This document shows positions 9,090-17,184 of a stretch of DNA of 64,000 nt, piece after piece. The stretch's first letter is position 1. Each line of letters starts with the position of its first letter. The notes beneath the pieces are model-generated. The model had not been told where the DNA came from, made no database searches, and saw only the letters and a list, made by a program, of their open reading frames with translations. A program made the position numbers and the translations under genes. Source of the DNA: Bacteroides pyogenes (GTDB lineage: Bacteria; Bacteroidota; Bacteroidia; Bacteroidales; Bacteroidaceae); assembly GCF_014196225.1 (NCBI RefSeq), contig NZ_JACIDI010000014.1:1-64000 (forward strand). The letters are read 5' to 3'.

Positions 9090-10103
9090 TTATTTTTCCA
9101 CTTCTACCTCAGTGCCATTTACCAGACGGGACTGACCGGCGATAACAACCAGAGAGTTATCAGGCACACCCGATTTCAACTCATATTCGTCTCCCAAACG
9201 TCTGCCTAACTCCACTTTGTTGTAAAAGACTTTGCCATCTTTATAAACATACACATAACGGTCGCCTGAGCCGGCCTGCTTAATAATGGCTAAATCAGGA
9301 ACCACTACGTGATTCTCCGTAGCAAAGTTCAGCGTCGCGCGGGCAAACATACCCGGGCGTACACGCTGGTCGCGGTTGTCGAGCTTTATCTCTACCTGAA
9401 ACGTACGGGTGGACGGGTTGACGGTAGGATATACCAGACTGACTACGCCCTTGAATATCTCTCTCCCATATACATCCAGTTTTACGTCTACCTGCGCTCC
9501 CTTCTTTACTTGTGTGAAATAAGACTCAGACACATTGATCAAAAGTTTAACGGGAGTAATCTGCTCTACCACCAGCACAGGAACACCACCTCCGTACATA
9601 TCTCCGTTATCGTAATTTCGGGCAGTCACCACACCGCTGATAGGGCTTAAGAGAGCAGTATTGTCCTGCAGATTCCTATAAGCGGTTTGCTTTATGTCGA
9701 GCTGCATCTTTGCGGCATCCCATTCCGACTTAGACGCTCCGCCCACTTTATAAAGTTCGTCGATACGCTTGAATTCCGTTTCCTGATTGTCCAACTGCAA
9801 CTTTACTTGCTTCAGATTAGCCGGATCCATCTGTACCAGCTTCTGCCCTTTCACTACCCGGCTGCCTACCTCTACCAAAATACGGTCGATACGTACAGGA
9901 GAAGAAGGAGAGATGTTGTTTTTCACTTCGGCTTCTACCGTGGCGGTATATTCCTGCGTCTGCTCTACGGGGCGGGCAGTCACGGCAGCCAACTTGACTC
10001 TTGGTTTCTCGTCTGTTTTCACAGCAACCTTATCTTTTGCACCTGTACACGAACCGAGCCATACAGAAAGCAACAAGATTACGATTTGAATACTTCTTTT
10101 CAT
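9090..10103 (-). CDS. RND efflux periplasmic adaptor (membrane fusion protein), lipoprotein
   Basis: This 337-residue adaptor links the RND pump to the TolC-like channel across the periplasm. It begins with a lipoprotein signal, VWLGSC, with the lipidated Cys at residue 19. It has the family order: a lipoyl-like half (ISPSSPVRIDRILVEVGSRV), a short coiled-coil hairpin (LKLQLDNQETEFKRIDEL region), the second lipoyl half (LLSPISGVVTARN) and beta-barrel domains (RPGMFARATL). It lies 20 bp after the outer-membrane channel gene, consistent with co-transcription. Confidence 0.93.
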   Translation of the reverse strand: MKRSIQIVILLLSVWLGSCTGAKDKVAVKTDEKPRVKLAAVTARPVEQTQEYTATVEAEVKNNISPSSPVRIDRILVEVGSRVVKGQKLVQMDPANLKQVKLQLDNQETEFKRIDELYKVGGASKSEWDAAKMQLDIKQTAYRNLQDNTALLSPISGVVTARNYDNGDMYGGGVPVLVVEQITPVKLLINVSESYFTQVKKGAQVDVKLDVYGREIFKGVVSLVYPTVNPSTRTFQVEIKLDNRDQRVRPGMFARATLNFATENHVVVPDLAIIKQAGSGDRYVYVYKDGKVFYNKVELGRRLGDEYELKSGVPDNSLVVIAGQSRLVNGTEVEVEK

Positions 10104-10123
10104 ATTTCGTCAATTGTATGTTC

Positions 10124-11491
10124 TTAATTATATACCTGTTCTTTCCCCAAAACCTGATCCAAGTCTGCCTTGGCACTCAGATAGTCGAAGATAGACTGAT
10201 TGTACGTGAGCTGCGCCTGAGTGAGCGAAACCTGCGAGCTGTTCAGTTCCAATACCGTTCCTTTGCCGACTTCGTAGCGCTTGTCGGCAATTTCCACCGC
10301 CTTTTCCGCCTGCCGCACATTCTCCTTGTTACTCGCCACTTGTTCGGAGCTGGCGGCCATACTGTTGCGATAGCCGGTTGCCTGCATATTCAGTTTCCGT
10401 TCCGTATCAACACGATTCCAGTCGAGCTGGCGCATCTGAATACGTGCTGATTTCAATTTCGTAAAGTTAGCGGCTTTATACAAAGGAATGCTTACATTGA
10501 ACATCAGAGAAGAGCTGTTGGTCCAATTATAATCGAAAAAGTTGATATTCGAATTATAAAGAGACTGGTACTTGTATGAAAAGCTCACCGACAAAGTTGG
10601 CATGAAGTTCGTTTTCAACGACTGAATACTTCTTTGCAGCAACTTCTTGTTCAGGTCGAATTGTTTCAGGCTTGTATTGTTCTCCAATGCGGTTTCCGTT
10701 ACGCTCAACCGATCGCCAAACAACATCGCCTCATAATTGGCCAGATTATCGTTGATCTGTATATCTACATCAGCAGTGATTCCCATCAAAACTTTCAACT
10801 GCAATTTCGCTAAAGTTATCGCATTGCCTGCTGCAATCACATTCGGTTTTATACTGCGCATCTGTACCTCCGCACTGATTTTGTCGAACTCGCTGACAGC
10901 TCCTTGCTGATATTTTGCATTGACGATATCGAATTTCTCTTCCGCCAGTCTGTAACTGCCCTGAAGTACTTCATAGCTGTCTTGCGCCAACATCAACTGA
11001 TAAAAAGCTTTGGTCACCTGATTCACCAGACTCAGTCTGGAAGCGCGTGACTTCTCTACCGCCAGCTCGATGTCAGCCTTCGTCATCGACATAGCTTTGT
11101 ACACAGCCGGAGCGAACAAGGGCAGGTTGATGTTTAAAGCAGCGTTAGCAGTATTGCTCCCGTCTTTTCCCATCTTAAACGACATATCGTTCAGTTTCAT
11201 TTCGGCGGCTTTGATCGTATGGTCTAAAACACCGCCCATACTTACTTCAGGCAACAAGTACTGCCAAGCCTCTTTAGCAGCTACCTTCTTCAAAGCAATC
11301 TCCTCGTCCGCCGCTTTGATGGTGGGATTTTCATCCAATGCTATCTGTAAAGCCCTCTCAAGCGTCAGATTCAAAAGACTCCGTACATTTGAATTTTCCT
11401 GTGCCTTTGCAAGACTGCATGAGCCAAGCATTACCGCAATCAGAAGTACTTTTCTCGCCATCAAAATTTTCATCTTATCCCATACACTCAT
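10124..11491 (-). CDS. TolC-family outer-membrane efflux channel
   Basis: This 455-residue protein is the outer-membrane channel of the tripartite pump. It has a secretion signal (KVLLIAVMLGSCSLAKAQ) and two tandem outer-membrane-efflux repeats rich in helical heptads, with the typical ALQIALDENPTIKAA start of repeat 1 and KAVEIADKRYEVGKGT near the end. An ATG at 11473 (MKILMARK) is an alternative start. The channel gene comes before the adaptor and pump genes in the same operon. Confidence 0.92.
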   Translation of the reverse strand: MSVWDKMKILMARKVLLIAVMLGSCSLAKAQENSNVRSLLNLTLERALQIALDENPTIKAADEEIALKKVAAKEAWQYLLPEVSMGGVLDHTIKAAEMKLNDMSFKMGKDGSNTANAALNINLPLFAPAVYKAMSMTKADIELAVEKSRASRLSLVNQVTKAFYQLMLAQDSYEVLQGSYRLAEEKFDIVNAKYQQGAVSEFDKISAEVQMRSIKPNVIAAGNAITLAKLQLKVLMGITADVDIQINDNLANYEAMLFGDRLSVTETALENNTSLKQFDLNKKLLQRSIQSLKTNFMPTLSVSFSYKYQSLYNSNINFFDYNWTNSSSLMFNVSIPLYKAANFTKLKSARIQMRQLDWNRVDTERKLNMQATGYRNSMAASSEQVASNKENVRQAEKAVEIADKRYEVGKGTVLELNSSQVSLTQAQLTYNQSIFDYLSAKADLDQVLGKEQVYN

Positions 11492-11594
11492 ATTCTTATG
11501 ATTTTAGCAAAAAAATTATAATAAAATAGGAGAATAGAACTCATCTCTTCTGGATTAATTCTCTAATACTTACTCCCGACATCCATTCAGGGCT

Positions 11595-12239
11595 CTACCC
11601 TATCCGACCCTTCCGGTATTCCTGTATAAAATCTTCGAGCATACTCGCGCCTTTTTCAGTAGAAATACCCCGTAAATAAGTGAACATGATAGATTCATAC
11701 ACTTCGATAAAAGGATATTCATTGCAGATGTCCGTATTCAGCAATACATCAAACTGGCTGCGCACCAACAGATTGACTATCCCGAAATTAACATCACCCC
11801 TAAAAAGCCCTTGTTCTACGCCGGATTTGAAAAAAGAGAGTACTTTCTCCGAATCAGTGTCATGCCTGTTTTTCACGATAGCATATATCTTCGGATATTT
11901 TTTCATATCCTCAAAAAAACGTTTGTTCGTTTTGTGAAAAATCTCTATATGTCTTTGAAATACAGCAAGTATAACCTCCAACACATTGCCCGATTGGGCA
12001 TAAACTTCCTCCACATAAGAATCTCCTTCAGCCTGTTTTTTCAACACACATGCTTCCAGCAGCGATTCTTTATCTGCAAAAACTTCATAGAGCGTGCGTT
12101 TGGAGATACCTAAAGAGGCCGCCACGTCATCCATCGTGATGCATCTGATTCCGTTGGCAGAGAAGGCTTCCATCGCAGTCAATATGATACGCTCTCTTAA
12201 TTCGGCTCTTTGCGAAGTTTCTTTTTCGTACTCTATCAT
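11595..12239 (-). CDS. TetR/AcrR-family transcriptional regulator of the efflux operon
   Basis: This 214-residue protein has an N-terminal TetR DNA-binding domain: ILTAMEAFSANGIRCITMDD followed by the recognition helix region GISKRTLYEVFADKESLL (about residues 46-63). The C-terminal part is a ligand-binding helical domain without close sequence landmarks. It is the first gene of a unit with the TolC, adaptor, RND and PG0541 genes, 103 bp upstream of the channel gene. A palindrome in its promoter region (12319-12342) is a plausible autoregulatory operator. The inducer is unknown. Confidence 0.92.
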   Translation of the reverse strand: MIEYEKETSQRAELRERIILTAMEAFSANGIRCITMDDVAASLGISKRTLYEVFADKESLLEACVLKKQAEGDSYVEEVYAQSGNVLEVILAVFQRHIEIFHKTNKRFFEDMKKYPKIYAIVKNRHDTDSEKVLSFFKSGVEQGLFRGDVNFGIVNLLVRSQFDVLLNTDICNEYPFIEVYESIMFTYLRGISTEKGASMLEDFIQEYRKGRIG

Positions 12240-12304
12240 TACTATTATAACTGATTATCTATTCGATCCTTTATTGAGTTCATTTTTTTATATGAAAAGT
12301 GCGA

Positions 12305-12342
12305 CAAAGATAAATAGAAAACTTAAATCATTAGTTAAGTTT
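12305..12342 (-). promoter_or_regulatory. Candidate tetR promoter with overlapping palindromic operator
   Basis: On the minus strand, TATCTTTG (12312-12305) matches the Bacteroidetes -7 box TAnnTTTG. Directly upstream, AAACTTAA-8 nt-TTAAGTTT (12319-12342) is a perfect dyad covering the spacer and -33 region. TetR proteins typically bind such dyads and block their own promoter. No clear -33 TTG is present at the ideal spacing. Confidence 0.5.
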
Positions 12343-12481
12343 CCAACTATTTTTATCGCGTTTGATAAAAATTATCAATCAGTACGTTGGATTTCAAAGA
12401 AGTGTTAACAAAAAGAAGACAAAACAAAGATTGATTCATTGCCAGAATGAGAAAAAGAACTTCTTCTAATGACCAATTTTT

Positions 12482-12513
12482 GAGAGAAAGAGAGAAAGAG
12501 AGAAAGAGAGAAA
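12482..12513. repeat. GAGAGAAA octanucleotide microsatellite, 4 copies
   Basis: Four perfect tandem copies of GAGAGAAA stand between the tetR promoter and the hutH terminator. Such a tract is prone to slippage. It is not inside a gene and lies upstream of the tetR promoter. The remainder of 12240-12699 holds the tetR promoter and the hut terminator only. Confidence 0.85.
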
Positions 12514-12577
12514 AGCAACACGCTAACAACAAGCATAAATTCCGGACCGACGTATAAGTCCAACAAGGTGATATCTT

Positions 12578-12625
12578 AAAAAGTACCGCTTCTGCCCGAC
12601 CGAACAGGCGTAAAGCGGTACTTTT
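12578..12625 (-). terminator. Rho-independent terminator of the hut operon
   Basis: AAAAGTACCGCTT and AAGCGGTACTTTT form a 13-bp stem about 75 nt downstream of the hutH stop. Read on the minus strand, the stem is followed by a T-tract. The position fits the end of the histidine-utilisation operon. Confidence 0.8.
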
Positions 12626-12699
12626 GCAATGTAGCCACAAATTTCAGTTTTCAAGCGACTATCGAATGATTAGATGCATTCCTCAGACATCAATAACAA

Positions 12700-14199
12700 T
12701 CAATCATCCAGTTGAGTTCTTTTCAGGAAAGCGACGGTCTTATGTATTTCCTTGTACATTACAATGTCGTCTTTCACAAAAGGAACTTCCTTACGGTAAG
12801 CATGCAGGAAGCGTTCCAGCACAGGAGAGGTTTTCAGCGGACGACGAAAATCGATGCCTTGTGCCGCATTCATCAGTTCCACAGCCAATATATGCTCGAG
12901 ATTATCCATTACTTTATAAAGTTTCGTGGCTGCATTGGCGCCCATACTGACATGATCTTCCTGCCCGTTGGACGAAACGATGGAGTCACTCGAAGCAGGA
13001 TAACAGTACATCTTATTCTGGCTGACCATGGAGGCTGCGGCATATTGAGGAATCATGAAGCCGGAGTTCAATCCCGGATTCGCCACCAGAAATTCAGGCA
13101 GCCCCCGAAGCCCCATAATCAATTGAGCCACTCTTCGTTCGGAGATGTTTCCCAATTCCGCCAATGCGATGGCAAGGAAATCGTAAGAAATGGCAAGCGG
13201 CTGCCCGTGGAAGTTACCGCCGGAAATAATCAGATCTTCGTCGGGGAAGATGGTGGGATTGTCCGTCACCGAATTAATCTCGGTCAGCAATACCGACGAA
13301 ACGTAGCGGATAGCGTCTTTCGTCGCTCCGTGCACCTGCGGGATGCAACGGAAAGAGTACGGATCTTGCACATGCTTCTTCGGACGCTTGATGATTTCGC
13401 TCCCTTCGAGCAGTTTACGGAATTCCGCTCCCGTTTCTATCTGCCCCTGATGGGGACGCATCTGCTGAATACAATCCATAAACGGATCGATGCGCCCGTC
13501 GAAAGCCTCCAGCGAAAGCGCTCCGATCAAATCGGCCTTGCGCGACAGACGGAAAGCTCTGAGCATGGCGAACACTCCGTTGGCACTCATAAACTGTGTG
13601 CCGTTGAGCAAAGCCAAGCCCTCCTTGCTCATCAGCTTCACGGGTTCCCACCCGAACTCATCGAGCACGCTGATGGCTTCGCGCTTCTTACCTTTATAAT
13701 ATACATCGCCTACGCCGATCAACGGCAGAAACAGATTGGCAAGCGGAGCCAGATCGCCCGAAGCTCCGAGTGAACCGCGATCGTAGACAATGGGCATCAC
13801 ATCGTTGTTGAAAAAGTCGAGAATGCGCTGAACGGTGATGAGCTGCACACCGCTGTGTCCCAACGAAAGGGCGTGCGCCTTGAGCAGCATCATCAGCTTG
13901 ATAATGACCGGACTGATCTCTTCGCCCACGCTGCAAGCATGGCTTTTAATCAGGTTCTCCTGAAGAGTCCCCAGTTCGTCCGGCGAAATATTCTTGTTGC
14001 ACAGCGAGCCGAATCCGGTCGTAATGCCATACAAAGGCTCTTTCGACGAAACGGTTTTCCGGTCGAGGTAATCACGGCATTTCTGAATGCGGAGCTTGGC
14101 CTCGGGAGCCAGCTCGAGCTTTAAATTCTCATTGACAATCCGTTCGATGATTTCGAAGGTCAGATCTCCGGAACCGACTTGATAGACATTGGCACTCAT
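12700..14199 (-). CDS. hutH: Histidine ammonia-lyase
   Basis: It deaminates L-histidine to trans-urocanate, the first step of histidine catabolism, in the cytoplasm. The 499-residue protein has the usual family length. The Ala-Ser-Gly triad that cyclises into the MIO cofactor is at residues 146-148 (GSLGASGDLAPLA), and the catalytic Tyr lies in PLYGITTGFG near residue 57. Its ATG overlaps the stop of fchA by 4 bp (ATGA), so the two are probably translationally coupled. It is the last gene of the hut operon. Confidence 0.97.
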   Translation of the reverse strand: MSANVYQVGSGDLTFEIIERIVNENLKLELAPEAKLRIQKCRDYLDRKTVSSKEPLYGITTGFGSLCNKNISPDELGTLQENLIKSHACSVGEEISPVIIKLMMLLKAHALSLGHSGVQLITVQRILDFFNNDVMPIVYDRGSLGASGDLAPLANLFLPLIGVGDVYYKGKKREAISVLDEFGWEPVKLMSKEGLALLNGTQFMSANGVFAMLRAFRLSRKADLIGALSLEAFDGRIDPFMDCIQQMRPHQGQIETGAEFRKLLEGSEIIKRPKKHVQDPYSFRCIPQVHGATKDAIRYVSSVLLTEINSVTDNPTIFPDEDLIISGGNFHGQPLAISYDFLAIALAELGNISERRVAQLIMGLRGLPEFLVANPGLNSGFMIPQYAAASMVSQNKMYCYPASSDSIVSSNGQEDHVSMGANAATKLYKVMDNLEHILAVELMNAAQGIDFRRPLKTSPVLERFLHAYRKEVPFVKDDIVMYKEIHKTVAFLKRTQLDD

Positions 14200-14825
14200 A
14201 CGCGTAAATCTTGGTTAACGGCATCCAACAACTCTTTTTCCCGTTCGCGAACAGTCTGCTCCATCCGGTCGGCCTCTGCCTGCAAAGATGACGCAAACTC
14301 TTTATCTTTCAATCCGCCCAGATTGATGCGCACATTAAGTAACGCGCCCAACACCGCATTGCGGGCAGACATCATCGCCACACAAGCGTCCGTCACGGCA
14401 TTGCGGTTTCCCAGGCGAGCCACATCGGCTATCACCGGCATCATTTCCAAAGCTTTGCGGGCAACCTCCATCGGAACAAGAGCTGCGTGCTTCGTTGCCT
14501 CCTGAATGGCGGCACTCCTTGCCGCCTTCTCTTCGTCGGTGTTTTTGGGCATCTTGAAGCAAGCAAACACTTTATCATACGCTTCCGAATCTTTATCAAT
14601 CAGACCGACGAACTCCTGCAACCGCTGCGCGGTGGTTTCCCGCGCGTGCAACATTATTTCCTCATGGTCTTCATAGCCCTTCTTGCCGATTGTCAGATTG
14701 GCCACCATCGTGGCAAGCGCCGAAGCCAATGCCCCGCTCAGAGCGGCGACGCTTCCACCTCCGGGAACGGGGTCGCTGCCGGCTACTTTATCTAAGAAAT
14801 CTTTTACGGTTAATTCTACTAACAT
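14196..14825 (-). CDS. fchA: Cyclodeaminase/cyclohydrolase family protein (formimidoyl-THF cyclodeaminase)
   Basis: This 209-residue helical protein belongs to the FTCD_C family, with the signature DPVPGGGSVAALSGALASAL near the N-terminus. It probably converts 5-formimidoyl-tetrahydrofolate, made by FtcD, to 5,10-methenyl-THF and ammonia; some relatives act as methenyl-THF cyclohydrolases. In mammals this domain is fused to the transferase, whereas here it is a separate gene between hutI and hutH, which supports the same role. Confidence 0.9.
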   Translation of the reverse strand: MLVELTVKDFLDKVAGSDPVPGGGSVAALSGALASALATMVANLTIGKKGYEDHEEIMLHARETTAQRLQEFVGLIDKDSEAYDKVFACFKMPKNTDEEKAARSAAIQEATKHAALVPMEVARKALEMMPVIADVARLGNRNAVTDACVAMMSARNAVLGALLNVRINLGGLKDKEFASSLQAEADRMEQTVREREKELLDAVNQDLRV

Positions 14826-14845
14826 GGTATTAAGTTTTTAGTTAA

Positions 14846-16099
14846 TCAATTTACAGGATATAGCACTCCTTCCTTTATTGTCATCGCCACGGAATTCATA
14901 CCTATATAATAAGGTAGAACGTGGTAGTTGTCCGAATTCAGAACGACGAAATCGCCCTGTTTGCCCACTTCGATACTTCCGATGCGATGGGCGCGATTCA
15001 AAGCAGCGGCACCGTTCAGCGTGAGGGCGGTAATCGTCTCTTCGATGCTGAGATTCATGTAAATGCAAGCAAGCGCGATGGTCAGCGGTATGGAGCCGGA
15101 AAAGCAACTTCCCGGATTCAGATCGGTAGCAAGCGCTACGGCACAACCGGCATCGATCATTTCGCGACCGCGCGCATAGGGTTCTTTCAGCGCGAATGCA
15201 GTCAGCGGCAACAACGTGGCAACCACACCCGCCTCCGCCATTGCCCGAATGCCGGCATCGGATGCCTGAAGCAAATGGTCGGCCGACAAAGCGCCCAGTT
15301 CGGCAGCCAGCTCGGCTCCGCCAAAAGAGACAATCTCGTCGGCATGAAGTTTCAGCAGGAAGCCTTTCTCTTTGGCAGCCGAAAGCAAGCGGCGCGACTG
15401 CTCTACAGAGAATACGCCTTTCTCGCAGAACACATCGCAGCATTCCGCCAAGTCATCTTTGCGGATAAGCGGAAGCATCTCATCGATCAAGAAGTCGATG
15501 TACTCGTCGCCACGCCCTTTATACTCCTCGGGAAGTGCGTGAGCGCCCAGAAAGGTAGATACAATATCCACCCGCTTATGCTCCGAATTGTTCAGGCTGC
15601 GCATCACTTTAAGCTGGAGCAGCTCGGTGTCGCGATCCAAGCCGTATCCGCTTTTCCCTTCCACCGTGGTCACCCCCATGGCGCTCATCTTCTTCAGAAA
15701 GCCTTCGGCTGCGGAACGGAGCTTGAGAAAGTTAAGCGCGCGCGTAGCTTTTACGGTACTGGCAATTCCGCCTCCGCGCTGCATGATAGACATGTAGCTT
15801 TCGCCTTTCAAACGCCAGGAGAATTCTTCGGAACGTTCGCCGCCAAATACAAAATGCGTATGCGAGTCGACAAAGCCGGGCAACACACAATGCCCCCGGG
15901 CATTGTAATGCCAGTAGTGCTGGTAGTAGCCGTCGCGCGACTCCCCGCGATTCTCGCCTACGTAAGTGATGATACCATCGGTCACCTCCACCGTTCCGTT
16001 TTCGATAATGCGCAGTTGCGACATTTCCGCACCGCGACGCGCCGTAAATCCTGTCGGTGTCACGATGCGGGCATTGAATATAATCAGATTTTCACTCAT
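14846..16099 (-). CDS. hutI: Imidazolonepropionase
   Basis: It hydrolyses 4-imidazolone-5-propionate to N-formimidoyl-L-glutamate, the third step of histidine breakdown. The 417-residue amidohydrolase shows the metal-binding PGFVDSHTHFVFGG motif (His 80 and 82), KLHADEI with a further metal His, and the late ATDLNPGS motif with the conserved Asp. The length is normal. It starts 10 bp after the ftcD stop and runs on to fchA with a 20-bp gap. Confidence 0.96.
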   Translation of the reverse strand: MSENLIIFNARIVTPTGFTARRGAEMSQLRIIENGTVEVTDGIITYVGENRGESRDGYYQHYWHYNARGHCVLPGFVDSHTHFVFGGERSEEFSWRLKGESYMSIMQRGGGIASTVKATRALNFLKLRSAAEGFLKKMSAMGVTTVEGKSGYGLDRDTELLQLKVMRSLNNSEHKRVDIVSTFLGAHALPEEYKGRGDEYIDFLIDEMLPLIRKDDLAECCDVFCEKGVFSVEQSRRLLSAAKEKGFLLKLHADEIVSFGGAELAAELGALSADHLLQASDAGIRAMAEAGVVATLLPLTAFALKEPYARGREMIDAGCAVALATDLNPGSCFSGSIPLTIALACIYMNLSIEETITALTLNGAAALNRAHRIGSIEVGKQGDFVVLNSDNYHVLPYYIGMNSVAMTIKEGVLYPVN

Positions 16100-16109
16100 A
16101 CGCCGTTTT

Positions 16110-17012
16110 TTATTCCATGATACGTGCTTCGAGAACCTGCTGCATGGAGAAGTTCTCCAATCCGAGATAGTACGATGCCGTGTCGATCAACGCCTCCATC
16201 GGTACCAGTCCGATAATTTCGCTTCCCACGATACTCACTCCGTAGCGGCGGGCTTCGATGCGTGTAAGCTCGAAAGCCCGGTAAAGCGCGGTGCGGGTAT
16301 AGTCGGTCATGTTGATGGAAACCTGCGTGATGTTCCGCTCTTTCAGTTCCACCCCCATCGCTTTCACAAAACGCAACCCGCCGTTGATGTGACGGATGTT
16401 TTTGGCAATGCGGCTGGCAATCTCCAGATCGGGAGTATTCAGGTTGATGTTGTAGGCCACCAGCGGCATGCGTGCCCCGATAGCCACTGTTCCTGCCGTA
16501 GGATGCCGTTCGGCTGGGCCGAAGTCGGGCGCCCATTCGGGAAGCTTTATCTTCTCCGCCATGCCTTCGAACTCCCCTTTGCGCACTGTGGCAAGATTTT
16601 CACGGTAAGGAGCCGAAGCCGACTTTTCATACAGGAAGACCGGAAGATTATAAAGCCGGGCAACCTGCTCCGCCACCTCTTTCGAAAGAGCGATGGCTTC
16701 TTCCATCGTGACGTTTTTAATCGGAATAAAAGGCACTACATCTACCGCTCCCATGCGGGGATGCTGTCCCTGATGCTTGTTCAGGTCTATCAGACGAACG
16801 GCTATGCCGATGGCTTCCACCACCGCATCGCGCAAAGCTTCCGGTTCGCCTACCAGAGTCACCACCAGCCGGTTGTGATCTTCGTCGTTGCTATAGTCGA
16901 GCAACTTCACGCCGCTCTTTCCCCGGAACGGAGATACAATCTGATCTATTTTCGCCAAGTCGCGTCCCTCGCTGAAGTTGGGCACGCATTCTACAATCTT
17001 ATTCCAATTCAT
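16110..17012 (-). CDS. ftcD: Glutamate formimidoyltransferase
   Basis: It transfers the formimino group of N-formimidoylglutamate to tetrahydrofolate, giving glutamate and 5-formimidoyl-THF. The 300-residue protein contains only the transferase part (N and C subdomains). It begins VECVPNFSEGRD and includes HQGQHPRMGAVDVVPF, both characteristic of the family. The missing cyclodeaminase domain is supplied by the separate fchA gene two positions downstream. About 170 bp separate it from hutU, the longest gap in the operon. Confidence 0.95.
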   Translation of the reverse strand: MNWNKIVECVPNFSEGRDLAKIDQIVSPFRGKSGVKLLDYSNDEDHNRLVVTLVGEPEALRDAVVEAIGIAVRLIDLNKHQGQHPRMGAVDVVPFIPIKNVTMEEAIALSKEVAEQVARLYNLPVFLYEKSASAPYRENLATVRKGEFEGMAEKIKLPEWAPDFGPAERHPTAGTVAIGARMPLVAYNINLNTPDLEIASRIAKNIRHINGGLRFVKAMGVELKERNITQVSINMTDYTRTALYRAFELTRIEARRYGVSIVGSEIIGLVPMEALIDTASYYLGLENFSMQQVLEARIME

Positions 17013-17184
17013 GTCTTTAAGTTATTAGTTTAATTCGTTTACAGGTTTCAAAATATCTATAAATCGCCGGACTTGTACATATCCAAACGAAGGCGTCAAG
17101 CATAAGACGAAACACAAGCAGAGACCCCGCGCTTTGCCGGGCGGCAGTTCCCTGCGGATATGCCGCGCAAGCCTGCGGCGACAA

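Noticed and set aside
12482..12513. Phase-variation switch
   Set aside because: The GAGAGAAA tract is neither inside a gene nor between promoter elements of a recognised promoter.
16110..17012. Truncated bifunctional formimidoyltransferase-cyclodeaminase
   Set aside because: The cyclodeaminase is encoded by the intact fchA gene in the same operon, so the 300-residue protein is complete.
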